Shown: positions 1 to 7,985, counted from the first letter of the stretch. The stretch is 9,692 bases of DNA from Bacteroidota bacterium (GCA_003023665.1 PXYR01000014.1:1-9692); one strand, 5' to 3'. Translations and numbers: made by a program. The notes: generated from the letters alone by a model not told the origin.

Positions 1-327
1 ATGAGTCTTCAAGCAGATCCAACCGTAATCTATGCGCTCAAGAGAAAGAATCCGGAAATGGAGGTGAGAAGAGTCTTAAAAAAGGACTTATTGATTGATG
101 ATCCTTATAATACCTATAAAATAAAAGGGCTCCCCCCAGGACCTATTTGTGTTCCTGAAAGAGCAGCCCTTTTGGCGGTCTTAAATGCTCCTTACCATGA
201 TTATCTCTATATGTGCGCTAATCCTGACAAGCCCGGTTATCACGCCTTCGCAAGGAATTATGCCGGGCATTTGATCAATCAACGCAAGTGGACTGCGTAT
301 TTGAATAGACGCAGGATCTATCGTTAA
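1..327 (+). CDS. mltG: Endolytic peptidoglycan transglycosylase MltG, C-terminal part (5' end outside window)
   Basis: This is the last 108 residues of an MltG/YceG-family lytic transglycosylase. The family is anchored in the inner membrane and cleaves nascent glycan strands in the periplasm, setting their length. The sequence shows the family's C-terminal signatures: LQADPTVIYAL at residues 3-13, DDPYNTYKIKGLPPGPI at about 33-49, and YLYMCA followed by GYHAFA at about 69-84. It ends in a basic LNRRRIYR tail. The ATG at position 1 is most likely an internal methionine, because family members run about 330-400 residues and the catalytic Glu lies well upstream of this segment. The gene is therefore read as truncated by the window edge, not as a short gene. 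Its TAA stop overlaps the stop of the convergent clpB, and no terminator hairpin was seen between them. Family assignment is firm; activity cannot be judged because the catalytic region is not visible. Confidence 0.93.
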   Translation: MSLQADPTVIYALKRKNPEMEVRRVLKKDLLIDDPYNTYKIKGLPPGPICVPERAALLAVLNAPYHDYLYMCANPDKPGYHAFARNYAGHLINQRKWTAYLNRRRIYR

Positions 328-2942
328 ATACTACTTCTTTTCAGGGGCAGTTCCACATTTCTAAACACAAGTTTGTCTTCAAAGGCGTCCAATAATATGA
401 CATCATCTGCGCTTACTTCGCCAGCAATAATGCTTTTAGATAAAGCGTTTAATACAAGTTCTTGAATCGCACGTTTAATGGGTCTTGCTCCATATTGAGG
501 TTCATATCCTACTTCAGATAGAAAATCAACGGCTTCAGAGGAAGCCTCAAGGGTAATTTGCTGTTTAACCAATCTATTTTTCACAATCTCCAATTGCAGA
601 TTCACAATACGAGCCATATGCTGTTTACCTAGGGGAGCGAATACATTAATCTCATCAATCCTGTTGAGAAATTCAGGTCTCATTGTACTCCTCAACATCC
701 CAATAAGTTCAGGCTTAAGTCGTTGCATTAGCGTTTCATTCTGCTCTCCTGTCCAACTTTCAAGCGCCTCATTAATTATGGAGGACCCTACATTACTGGT
801 CATAATGATTATGGTATTCTTAAAGTTGACCACACGCCCTTTGTTGTCTGTGAGATGTCCATCATCCAATACTTGAAGAAGTATATTGAAGGTATCAGGG
901 TGTGCTTTTTCAATTTCATCAAGCAATACTACACTGTAAGGCATACGTCTAACGGCTTCAGTTAATTGACCGCCTTCATCATAACCCACATATCCAGGAG
1001 GTGCACCTAATAGTCTACTTACACTATGTTTTTCTTGGTATTCAGACATGTCTATACGAGTGAGTTGTCCCTCGTCATTAAACAGATAGCTTGCCAGTGC
1101 TTTTGCCAACTCTGTTTTTCCAACGCCCGTGGTTCCTAAAAACAGAAAACTACCAATTGGCTTATTTGGGTCTCCCAAGCCGGCTCGTGATCTTCGTATT
1201 GCATCACTTACGGCCACAATAGCCAAATCTTGTCCCACCACACGCTTTTGCAGTTCTTCTTCCAAATGAAGCAATTTAGAACGTTCACTTTCTAACATTT
1301 TATTCAAAGGAATTCCGGTCCAGCGACTGACTACTTCTGCAATGTCTTCGGAAGTAACTTCTTCCTTAATCATGGTGCGATCCGATTCTTCAAGCTCTTT
1401 TTCTGCTTTCTCAAGATTTGCTTCTAAGTCTTGCATTAATCCGTAGCGTATCTCAGCTACGCGTCCATAATTTCCATTGCGTTCTTCACGTTCTGCCTCA
1501 GTACGAAGATTTTCTAATTGCTCTTTAGTTTCTTGTATTTGGTCAGCATGTTTTTTTTCGCGTTCCCAGACTGCATTCAGTCCATCGCGTTCTTCGTATA
1601 ACTCGCCCAGCTCTGATTTAATGGTAGCCAACTTCTTCTTATCGTCTTCACGCTTGATTCCTTCTTGTTCAATTTCTAATTGCAATATTTTGCGATCAAG
1701 AATATCTAATTCTTCAGGCTTAGAATTGATTTCCATACGAATTTTTGAGGCTGCTTCATCCATCAAGTCAATGGCTTTATCTGGCAGGAATCGCTCACTA
1801 ATGTATCTAGCACTCAACTCAACGGCACTGATCACTGCAGCATCTTTGATACGGACCTTATGGTGCGTCTCATATTTTTCTTTTATACCACGTAGGATAC
1901 TTATACTGCTCTCAATATCTGGTTCTTCTACTAGAACTTTTTGAAATCTTCGTTCGAGCGCTTTATCCTTTTCAAAATACTTTTGGTATTCATCCAAAGT
2001 TGTCGCACCTATGGACCTTAGTTCTCCTCTGGCTAGAGCAGGTTTAAGGATGTTGGCGGCATCCATGGCTCCTTCGCTTTTACCGGCTCCGATTAGCGTA
2101 TGAATTTCATCAATAAAAAGCAAGATGTTTCCTTCACTAGCTATCACCTCTTTGACAACGGATTTTAGACGTTCTTCAAATTCTCCCTTATATTTTGCAC
2201 CGGCAATAAGTGCTCCCATATCCAAACTGTAAACGGTTTTATCCTTAAGATTTTCTGGAGCATCCCCTTTTAGAATACGCTGTGCCAATCCTTCCGCGAT
2301 GGCTGTCTTACCCACTCCTGGTTCGCCAACAAGAATAGGATTGTTTTTGGTCCTTCTTGACAAGATTTGTAACACACGGCGTATTTCATCCCCTCTGCCT
2401 ATAACAGGATCTAAACGACCTTCTTCCGCCATCTTATTGAGATTCTTGGCGTATTTCTCTAGACTATTGTAGGTGCTTTCCGCGCTTGTGCTATTCACTT
2501 GCCTTCCTTTACGCAATGAAGAGATAGACTCTTCTAGAAGTCTTTTAGATAGTCCAGTATCATGTAGTAATTTACCTGCCGTGCCTTTATCATCCATAAG
2601 TGCCATTAGCAGATGCTCACTAGCTACATAATCGTCTTTCATTTTATTTGCGATTTGCAACGATTTTTGAAGTATGAAGGCGGCATCTCTTCCCATTAAT
2701 GTTTCTGACTGATTGCTAAGAATGGGTAGGCTTTTAACAGCAGCTTCTACTGTCTTTTGAAGCACTTCTTTATTTAATTCAGCTTGCTGTAGTACAAATG
2801 GTAAAACGCTAGTATCCTCTGTAATAAGCGCCTCCAAGAGGTGCAGAGCTTCAACGTTCCCGTGTTTTTTGTCCGTAGCTGAAAACTGAGCAGCTGCAAT
2901 AATTCCTTGGCTCTTGGTAGTGAATTTATCAATATTCATCAT
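324..2942 (-). CDS. clpB: ATP-dependent protein disaggregase ClpB
   Basis: A full-length (872 aa) hexameric AAA+ chaperone that, with DnaK in the cytoplasm, threads aggregated proteins through its pore and so rescues them after heat or other stress. Domains in order: Clp N-domain (about 1-150); first AAA+ domain with Walker A GEPGVGKT at 206-213, pore loop KYKGEFE at 250-256 (Tyr251), Walker B LLFIDE ending at Glu279, and arginine fingers in LERRF (Arg331/332); coiled-coil middle domain about 405-530, rich in Glu and Lys; second AAA+ domain with Walker A GTTGVGKT at 603-610, pore loop GYVGYDEGG at 650-658, Walker B VVLLDE ending at Glu676, and sensor-2 GARPIK at 818-823. The long middle domain and the absence of a ClpP-binding IGF/L loop separate it from ClpA and ClpC. 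The coding sequence opens with two adjacent ATG codons; the second would give the more usual MNIDKF start. No Shine-Dalgarno was seen. All catalytic residues appear intact. It is probably its own transcription unit, because a terminator separates it from the upstream gene. Confidence 0.98.
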   Translation of the reverse strand: MMNIDKFTTKSQGIIAAAQFSATDKKHGNVEALHLLEALITEDTSVLPFVLQQAELNKEVLQKTVEAAVKSLPILSNQSETLMGRDAAFILQKSLQIANKMKDDYVASEHLLMALMDDKGTAGKLLHDTGLSKRLLEESISSLRKGRQVNSTSAESTYNSLEKYAKNLNKMAEEGRLDPVIGRGDEIRRVLQILSRRTKNNPILVGEPGVGKTAIAEGLAQRILKGDAPENLKDKTVYSLDMGALIAGAKYKGEFEERLKSVVKEVIASEGNILLFIDEIHTLIGAGKSEGAMDAANILKPALARGELRSIGATTLDEYQKYFEKDKALERRFQKVLVEEPDIESSISILRGIKEKYETHHKVRIKDAAVISAVELSARYISERFLPDKAIDLMDEAASKIRMEINSKPEELDILDRKILQLEIEQEGIKREDDKKKLATIKSELGELYEERDGLNAVWEREKKHADQIQETKEQLENLRTEAEREERNGNYGRVAEIRYGLMQDLEANLEKAEKELEESDRTMIKEEVTSEDIAEVVSRWTGIPLNKMLESERSKLLHLEEELQKRVVGQDLAIVAVSDAIRRSRAGLGDPNKPIGSFLFLGTTGVGKTELAKALASYLFNDEGQLTRIDMSEYQEKHSVSRLLGAPPGYVGYDEGGQLTEAVRRMPYSVVLLDEIEKAHPDTFNILLQVLDDGHLTDNKGRVVNFKNTIIIMTSNVGSSIINEALESWTGEQNETLMQRLKPELIGMLRSTMRPEFLNRIDEINVFAPLGKQHMARIVNLQLEIVKNRLVKQQITLEASSEAVDFLSEVGYEPQYGARPIKRAIQELVLNALSKSIIAGEVSADDVILLDAFEDKLVFRNVELPLKRSSI

Positions 2943-2961
2943 TATAGGTTTTGGATTGCAT

Positions 2962-2977
2962 AGAATTCACCAATTCT
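2962..2977. repeat. Small perfect dyad in the clpB leader
   Basis: Perfect inverted repeat with 6-base arms, AGAATT-CACC-AATTCT, 20-35 bases upstream of the first clpB start codon. It could form a weak leader hairpin or be an operator half-site pair. It is AT-rich and short enough to arise by chance, so no function is assigned. Confidence 0.3.
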
Positions 2978-3043
2978 CATGCCTAGAGTTAAACTACTGA
3001 CAACCTATCAGTTAGGTGTTTGCGAACCGGAAGATTTGTCTTA

Positions 3044-3060
3044 AGTATTGAGTCAATACT
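3044..3060. promoter_or_regulatory. 17-base perfect palindrome upstream of clpB, candidate operator
   Basis: AGTATTGA-g-TCAATACT is a perfect inverted repeat with 8-base arms around a single central base, 102-118 bases upstream of the first clpB start codon and just past the terminator of the upstream gene. Tight symmetry of this size is typical of a dimeric repressor or activator site. It is not the CIRCE element bound by HrcA (TTAGCACTC-N9-GAGTGCTAA), nor the CtsR heptad repeat. I found no convincing TAnnTTTG -7 element between it and clpB. A role in clpB control is inferred from position only. Confidence 0.4.
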
Positions 3061-3073
3061 GACAAAATCGCAC

Positions 3074-3122
3074 AAAAAAACACCCCCGCCACTTCAAAAG
3101 AAGAAGGCGAGGGTGAAAAAAA
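3074..3122 (-). terminator. Intrinsic terminator of the large T9SS protein gene
   Basis: Read on the minus strand, a 10-pair stem (arms 3106-3115 and 3081-3090, CACCCTCGCC with GGCGGGGGTG, one G-U pair) is capped by an inner CTTC-TTTT-GAAG hairpin and followed by seven T residues (3080-3074). A run of T also precedes the stem (3122-3116), so on the plus strand the same stem is followed by A residues and flanked by an A-run on the other side. The plus strand therefore lacks the T-tract needed to terminate efficiently. The hairpin begins 17 bases after the stop codon at 3139-3141 and insulates clpB from read-through. Confidence 0.92.
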
Positions 3123-3138
3123 TAGTTGCGTTGATTGA

Positions 3139-6100
3139 TTATTCAACAATCAGTCTTTGTACGTCAGTTCCTAGAGGAGATAAAGTTTCTACTATGTACA
3201 TACCTGATGCCCAACCACTAGTTTCAATAGGGTAGGTGTTGATACCTTCCTTACCGTGTACCGTTTGGGTCATCATCAATTGACCTTGGGTATTTCTTAT
3301 AGTGATAGTCACGTCGGCTTCACTTTGGAATGAAATAGGTAATTGAGCATAGCCTGATGTTGGGTTCGGATGAATCTTTCCTACGCCAATGTAATGTTCA
3401 AGTTCTTCTTCTCCGATTACATATACACGGTCTTGACTATCGCTCTCGTAGAAACAGAAATCATCTATTGCCCATCCAGCCTTATTAATAGTCTCATCAG
3501 AAGCAAATCTGAATCGGAAGATAGCATTGCGTGCCGTATCTACGCTCAAATTAATTTTGGCAGGTATCCATCCACCACTTAATCCGGTCCAACCAGGGTT
3601 GTAAACATCTAAAGAGGTTACAAAGCTTGTATTAAACCAAGTAGCTCCATAAAGATTGGTACCTACAGTATGCCAGTTAATACCACCGTCAAATGTAATG
3701 TCTACTGTACCGCCGTCATGGTACAATTCTGTAGAGAACTGATGCATGAATTCGTAGGTATAAATTTGGCCTGAATCAATGGCAAATACCGGCGTAAACA
3801 AAGATGAAGAATCTCTCTTTTCATAGTTCGCATTTAGATCGGTGACCCATGCATTGGCTCCTGAATTTGTACTTACAAGAGGGGCATTGTTTGGTGTACC
3901 TTCTTCCCAAATAGAATTTCCATCTTTAACAAAAGTATTTAGCGTTAACCAAGGGTCTATTGTAGGATCGTCAAAATTATTACAGTAGGAACTGTCTACT
4001 GACATGTCTATTTTACCTAAAACCGTAATATCCTTGCAGATTAAATCGTCAGAGGTGTCATTATCTGGCTTGCTATCGGGTAAAGAAGTTCGAACACAAA
4101 TATTATGAACTCCGCTGGTAGGGTTCACCCAAGGGGCGTTAAAGTCATACCAAGCGGTCTTGCGTGGAATCAGCGGTGGATTGAAGACCACTTTTTCTGG
4201 TGTAGACCAGGTTACCCCTCCGTCAACACTATATTCTGCCATACAACTATCTAATACCTTTGCTCCCGTATTCTTAATATTCACTGTGATGTGATTATTT
4301 TGATCCGGTACCGCTAAGTATTCTATGGTAGTTAGATTAATGGGTGCTGCACTGTTTTGAGGGGGCACATAGACTTCTACTTTATCAATGTTCCATCCGT
4401 CCTTATTACCGCCTACGGTTAGTAAACGTGCCCTTAAGACCAATGGAGCTGCAGAGAAATTATAGGCATATAATGGCCAAATACTTGTCTGCTGACCAAT
4501 GGTCCCTATCCAAGCATCCGCTACCACGGAAGTCCCCGTATTATACCAATTCGTGCTAATAATTCCTTGTGGATCCCACAGACCTAGTGTAGTCCATTGT
4601 CCACCAGCTTGGGTTTCTAGAAGCGCAACGTCTCCGGCTCCTAAATCAATGTCGTGGGTGATGCGTAATTCTGCACCGGCTATAGTGTCAAAGCCAATGA
4701 ATCTTGGGAAATATAGGTATTCTTCAAGTCCTCCTTGGGCTACTATATTGACGCCAGATGCGTAGCCGTTATTTCCTCCAAGGGCTGTTATGGAGCCGGT
4801 TTTGAATATGTTTAGGTCACCAGAAGCGAAGAATCCGCTCGTATCTCCGACGGAACAATTTTCAAAATCTTCAATAAAACCACCCTGAATGTATTGCTCA
4901 GGCCAGCCTGTTGAAGATGTATATGCGCTATCGTTCCAAGAATTACTATCGCCAGTTTTCGTAGTCCACGCAGATACTTCAAAAGAACCCTTAGGCCATG
5001 CCACAGTGTTGGTAGCATCAATTGCTACATCTTCCGTACCAGGTGCTATAGATCCTGTGTGTGTAAAACTGTAGGTTGTGCTTACCCCTGCATTTGGTCC
5101 ACAAGTTGGAGTGACAGTGTAACTAATAGGAATATTGTTTTGAGTTTGTACACCAAAGTTTCTCAAATTGATATTCAATCGCTTGGCCGCAGGTCCACCT
5201 GTCATATTGATTCGCGCACCTGGAGTATTTATTCTATCTACACCAACATCAATATTGGCTTTATCAAAAATTGCAATGTCATCAAACGCAATGTCCGCAG
5301 CAATACCTAATCCGGATTTCTGAGCAATGAATCTGATTTTGATGATATTGCCAGCTTGGGCACTTAGATCCAACTCATAGTGGCTCCATGGATCTTTTTC
5401 ATCTGCAAGAGTAACGGCGTAAGGTGACATTGGATTTGACCAGAAATTCTCGCCAGCTTGTACCCATTGCACTCTAATTGCACCTATGTCTGCGCCACAC
5501 ATGTGATGTCGAAACTGTAATACAGGTTGTGTCATACCTGATAAATCAAGACATCTAGAAAGAAGTGTTGCACTCGTTGGTGAGATACCATAATCGCCTT
5601 CTGCAACCAAATAATTTCCTTTTTTACTGTAATCAGAAATGGGGCCTGTACCTACGGTTGGTGTGTAACTTGAACCTACCATGAAAGCATAATTCCCGCT
5701 ATTACTTGCCGGCGTTGCTGTGAAAACTGTATTTGGGAAAGTACCGGCATTAAACGGCGTGTTGTTACCGGGAACGGTAGCCGCATCATCAAAATCTAAC
5801 ACATAAGGGAAGTTCGAATACGGTTCTTCATGCACAACACGAATTGGTCCAACGGTATCATTGGAGAAAAGACTATCACCAGGTAAGTGGGTGTACACCG
5901 TAATGTCGTAGGTACCGTAACTGCTTAAGTCTGGACCTACAGCAAACGTGTAGAAGGTAGAATCTCCAGTTTCTAGGGTTTTGTTCGTAATGTATTCTGT
6001 ATGAGTTACGGTGGAGGTAGCCCCTGATAAATCCGTATAGTCGTAAGACCAAGAAACCGGTATGGTATCTATAGTCGCACAGCCGTTATTCTGCACCCAT

Positions 6101-7917
6101 AAATCTAAAAGTTCATTATTACTATAAGAACAATAGCCGTTTTCAGGGTTGAACACTTCACGAAGCGCCACTTCATAAATAGTAGGTTCGTATATATTTA
6201 TGTTGTCTATAGCAATATCACCTCTTGCTCCAGAACCTCTAATTCCAGTGAATCTTAATCTAGCGTAATCACCTATATATTCCGTGAGGTCAATTGAATA
6301 TTTCTGCCAAGGGTCGGTAGTTTTAGTTTGTTGTTGTCCAACGATATCTTCCAATAAGGTCCAGTTGCTCGTATTCTTCCCTGTGTCTATACTAATGCGA
6401 AGCTTATTAATTTCTGAGCCATACATGTGATACTCAAATTCAAGCAAAGCACAAGTCAAATTACTTAAGTCAATACAAGGCGGTCTCATGTGTGTAATAT
6501 TGTTGTTGTTTCCTTGACTAGCCTCGGTAAAAATGTATTTGCCTAAAATATTAGAAGACGCATCACCATCAGGTCCAGTTTGAGGAGTTGATGTTTGACC
6601 CACTCGAATGGACCATGCATAACCAATCGTATTTTGCGTAGGGATTACATTAAAATTCTTACCTACAGTTGGATTCTGTGATGGCCAACTTCCTCTGTGT
6701 GCAGTTCCTGAAAGACCGGCACCGGAACCAGCTACCCAATAAACCGGATCTTCAAAGTCTTCTGTAAATGGAAGGGTGGAAGAGAAGGGGAATGTAGAAG
6801 GAGTTGTTGCACCACAAATCGCTGGTAGCGCAGGTTCACGCCAAAATTTATTTGTTGTATTGGTTGCAGACTCAAGCGGACTACGAATAACATTGGGACA
6901 GGCACAGTCGAATATTCGAACATACCATTCTATGGTGTCATTCACACTAATTCCGTTAAACGTATAAGCGAAATTCGCTGCAAGTGGACAAGCGTTTGTA
7001 TTGCTCGGAGTCATTAATGAGTCGCGCCAATTCGTCCAAGAACCGGCTGACCAATCGTATCTTCTAAAGTAAATTTTTGAGCTGTCTACCCCAACATTGT
7101 CCTCGCCTTTAAACCTTACGTCCTGAGTGGGCATGTATCTAGCCCCAATAGGTTGAGCGGGTTGACTTACATTTACCCAATCAATAACCGGTGGTTCCAA
7201 TTCACAGGGTGCAGCTTCTACCATTATGTTGTCAACAAACCAGCCTGCAAGTGCGTTTGGCGAAGGGGTTCCCGTTTTGTTCGTCATTACAAAGCGAATC
7301 TTACACTGCGCAAATCCGTCTTGATTGTTAACGGGGTCAAAAGCACCTAAGTAGGAGCCTAAATCAAAAGTTTCCCTTGCCCACCACGCGGCAGTTGGAG
7401 TGGTTCCTGAATTGTTATTGCCAATAGTTGGTCCCTCCCAATAAGGAGATAGAAGGGCAGAAGGGTAAGACAGTTCGTTAAACCATCCTTGACCCGCAAA
7501 TTGTGGAGACTCTCCTTTGTATTCGGAACCAGTCAAGTTCACCCATGTAGCTCCATTATCTCTAGACATCTGTATATAGGCCTTTTGTATAAAGCGTATT
7601 TTACAGATATGGTCAAAAGTGAACCTTACATTCGTATAGGTAACCGTACTGAAAGCATCGGTTTCAAAAATGATGGAATCTGATGCGTAAATCTGAGTAT
7701 GGAATGAGCTTGATCCCGTGGTGCTTAGGAATGACGTATCATTCCACGTTCTAATCGCATTTAAGGAATCTGTATTGTAATTGGCGGCGATTGAGTCTGC
7801 ACCTAAAGCGCCGTCAAAATTTTCTGTAAAAACTGTGTCAATTGGTGGGGCAAATTGACCGAATGCTGTAGTTGCAGAGACAACAAAAAGGAGGGTAGCT
7901 ACTAAGCTTTTCTTCAT
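3139..7917 (-). CDS. Very large secreted multi-domain protein with MAM-like/jelly-roll modules and a T9SS type A sorting domain
   Basis: A 1592-residue protein exported by Sec and then across the outer membrane by the T9SS. Residues 1-20 are a signal peptide (MKK, then a hydrophobic stretch, with likely cleavage in TAFG-QF). Residues 1512-1592 are the sorting domain, with HPNPTSG at 1516-1522, GMYIVE at 1572-1577 and the terminal RLIVE. Between them lie five beta-sandwich modules at about 27-238, 380-578, 700-886, 1008-1186 and 1308-1492. Each opens with an (E/D)(D/N)F(D/E) motif and closes with a G/A-D/W-x-(I/V/F)-D-(N/D/K) strand. Modules 2 and 3 resemble MAM domains. Spacers at about 241-365 (Ig-like) and 580-695, 888-1001 and 1190-1300 (CARDB-like) separate them. 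No protease, glycosidase or other catalytic motif was recognised, so an adhesive, matrix or binding role on the cell surface is inferred, not shown. The gene stands alone with its own promoter candidate and terminator. No SD was seen before the start. Confidence 0.93.
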   Translation of the reverse strand: MKKSLVATLLFVVSATTAFGQFAPPIDTVFTENFDGALGADSIAANYNTDSLNAIRTWNDTSFLSTTGSSSFHTQIYASDSIIFETDAFSTVTYTNVRFTFDHICKIRFIQKAYIQMSRDNGATWVNLTGSEYKGESPQFAGQGWFNELSYPSALLSPYWEGPTIGNNNSGTTPTAAWWARETFDLGSYLGAFDPVNNQDGFAQCKIRFVMTNKTGTPSPNALAGWFVDNIMVEAAPCELEPPVIDWVNVSQPAQPIGARYMPTQDVRFKGEDNVGVDSSKIYFRRYDWSAGSWTNWRDSLMTPSNTNACPLAANFAYTFNGISVNDTIEWYVRIFDCACPNVIRSPLESATNTTNKFWREPALPAICGATTPSTFPFSSTLPFTEDFEDPVYWVAGSGAGLSGTAHRGSWPSQNPTVGKNFNVIPTQNTIGYAWSIRVGQTSTPQTGPDGDASSNILGKYIFTEASQGNNNNITHMRPPCIDLSNLTCALLEFEYHMYGSEINKLRISIDTGKNTSNWTLLEDIVGQQQTKTTDPWQKYSIDLTEYIGDYARLRFTGIRGSGARGDIAIDNINIYEPTIYEVALREVFNPENGYCSYSNNELLDLWVQNNGCATIDTIPVSWSYDYTDLSGATSTVTHTEYITNKTLETGDSTFYTFAVGPDLSSYGTYDITVYTHLPGDSLFSNDTVGPIRVVHEEPYSNFPYVLDFDDAATVPGNNTPFNAGTFPNTVFTATPASNSGNYAFMVGSSYTPTVGTGPISDYSKKGNYLVAEGDYGISPTSATLLSRCLDLSGMTQPVLQFRHHMCGADIGAIRVQWVQAGENFWSNPMSPYAVTLADEKDPWSHYELDLSAQAGNIIKIRFIAQKSGLGIAADIAFDDIAIFDKANIDVGVDRINTPGARINMTGGPAAKRLNINLRNFGVQTQNNIPISYTVTPTCGPNAGVSTTYSFTHTGSIAPGTEDVAIDATNTVAWPKGSFEVSAWTTKTGDSNSWNDSAYTSSTGWPEQYIQGGFIEDFENCSVGDTSGFFASGDLNIFKTGSITALGGNNGYASGVNIVAQGGLEEYLYFPRFIGFDTIAGAELRITHDIDLGAGDVALLETQAGGQWTTLGLWDPQGIISTNWYNTGTSVVADAWIGTIGQQTSIWPLYAYNFSAAPLVLRARLLTVGGNKDGWNIDKVEVYVPPQNSAAPINLTTIEYLAVPDQNNHITVNIKNTGAKVLDSCMAEYSVDGGVTWSTPEKVVFNPPLIPRKTAWYDFNAPWVNPTSGVHNICVRTSLPDSKPDNDTSDDLICKDITVLGKIDMSVDSSYCNNFDDPTIDPWLTLNTFVKDGNSIWEEGTPNNAPLVSTNSGANAWVTDLNANYEKRDSSSLFTPVFAIDSGQIYTYEFMHQFSTELYHDGGTVDITFDGGINWHTVGTNLYGATWFNTSFVTSLDVYNPGWTGLSGGWIPAKINLSVDTARNAIFRFRFASDETINKAGWAIDDFCFYESDSQDRVYVIGEEELEHYIGVGKIHPNPTSGYAQLPISFQSEADVTITIRNTQGQLMMTQTVHGKEGINTYPIETSGWASGMYIVETLSPLGTDVQRLIVE
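3142..3384 (-). other. T9SS type A C-terminal sorting domain (coding segment)
   Basis: Residues 1512-1592 of the large secreted protein. Visible family features are the HPNPTSG box that opens the domain, the beta strand VTITIRNTQGQ at 1536-1546, the GMYIVE strand at 1572-1577 and the final RLIVE. In the family this domain directs passage through the T9SS translocon and is normally removed by the PorU sortase, with attachment to A-LPS or release. It is the strongest taxonomic marker in the window. Confidence 0.95.
3442..7839 (-). repeat. Five-fold beta-sandwich (MAM/jelly-roll-like) module array within the secreted protein
   Basis: The five modules are divergent protein-level repeats, not DNA repeats. 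Their coding segments are about 7204-7839, 6184-6780, 5260-5820, 4360-4896 and 3442-3996. Opening motifs are FTENFDG, FTEDFED, YVLDFDD, FIEDFEN and YCNNFDD. Closing strands are GWFVDNIMVE (225-234), GDIAIDNINIYE (566-577), ADIAFDDIAIFD (874-885), GWNIDKVEVYV (1174-1184) and GWAIDDFCFYE (1481-1491). Modules 1 and 5 carry a SRDNGATW or FDGGINW loop before the closing region, as in bacterial proteins with LamG/MAM-like folds. Fold assignment is by motif reading and would need structure prediction to confirm. Confidence 0.75.
7858..7917 (-). other. Sec signal peptide of the large secreted protein (coding segment)
   Basis: Residues 1-20 show a short basic n-region (MKK), a hydrophobic core (about residues 4-17) and a polar end with likely signal peptidase I cleavage after Gly20, exposing Gln21. 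There is no lipobox cysteine, so it is not a lipoprotein. Confidence 0.85.
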
Positions 7918-7955
7918 TGCTAAACGCTTTTGTGTTAACCTTTTTCAGGTACTTA

Positions 7956-7963
7956 CAAATATA
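7956..7963 (-). promoter_or_regulatory. Bacteroidota -7 promoter element of the large secreted protein gene
   Basis: On the minus strand the sequence reads TATATTTG, a perfect match to the TAnnTTTG -7 element of Bacteroidota primary-sigma promoters. It ends 38 bases before the ATG at 7917. A clear TTG-type -33 element at the usual spacing was not found, so the call rests on the -7 box, its AT-rich setting and its position. Confidence 0.55.
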
Positions 7964-7985
7964 TAAAAATGACAATGCGCCCGAC

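Noticed and set aside
1..327. Reading the first open frame as a complete 108-residue protein starting at ATG position 1
   Set aside because: The sequence starts inside a conserved block of MltG, so the ATG is taken as an internal codon at the window edge.
1477..1944. Long plus-strand open frame (155 codons) opposite clpB
   Set aside because: It is antisense to the ClpB middle coiled coil and the end of the first AAA+ domain. Its Ser/Arg-rich, low-complexity product mirrors the Glu/Lys/Leu-rich codons of the real gene; no family features.
3003..3017. ACCTA-tcagt-TAGGT dyad upstream of clpB
   Set aside because: Five-base arms with a five-base spacer are expected by chance at this length; mentioned only alongside the stronger palindrome nearby.
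2943..3043. Search for a TAnnTTTG promoter for clpB
   Set aside because: Only poor matches (TAGTTTAA, TAGGTTGT on the minus strand) were found, so no promoter element is called.
3020..3235. Plus-strand open frame of 71 codons spanning the gap between clpB and the secreted-protein gene
   Set aside because: It runs through the terminator hairpin and into the 3' end of the real minus-strand gene, has a lysine-rich stretch from the A-runs, and shows no family resemblance.
4499..5310. Several plus- and minus-strand open frames of 60-90 codons inside the large secreted-protein gene
   Set aside because: All are shadows of the 1592-codon frame, with no recognisable domains and no promoter signal.
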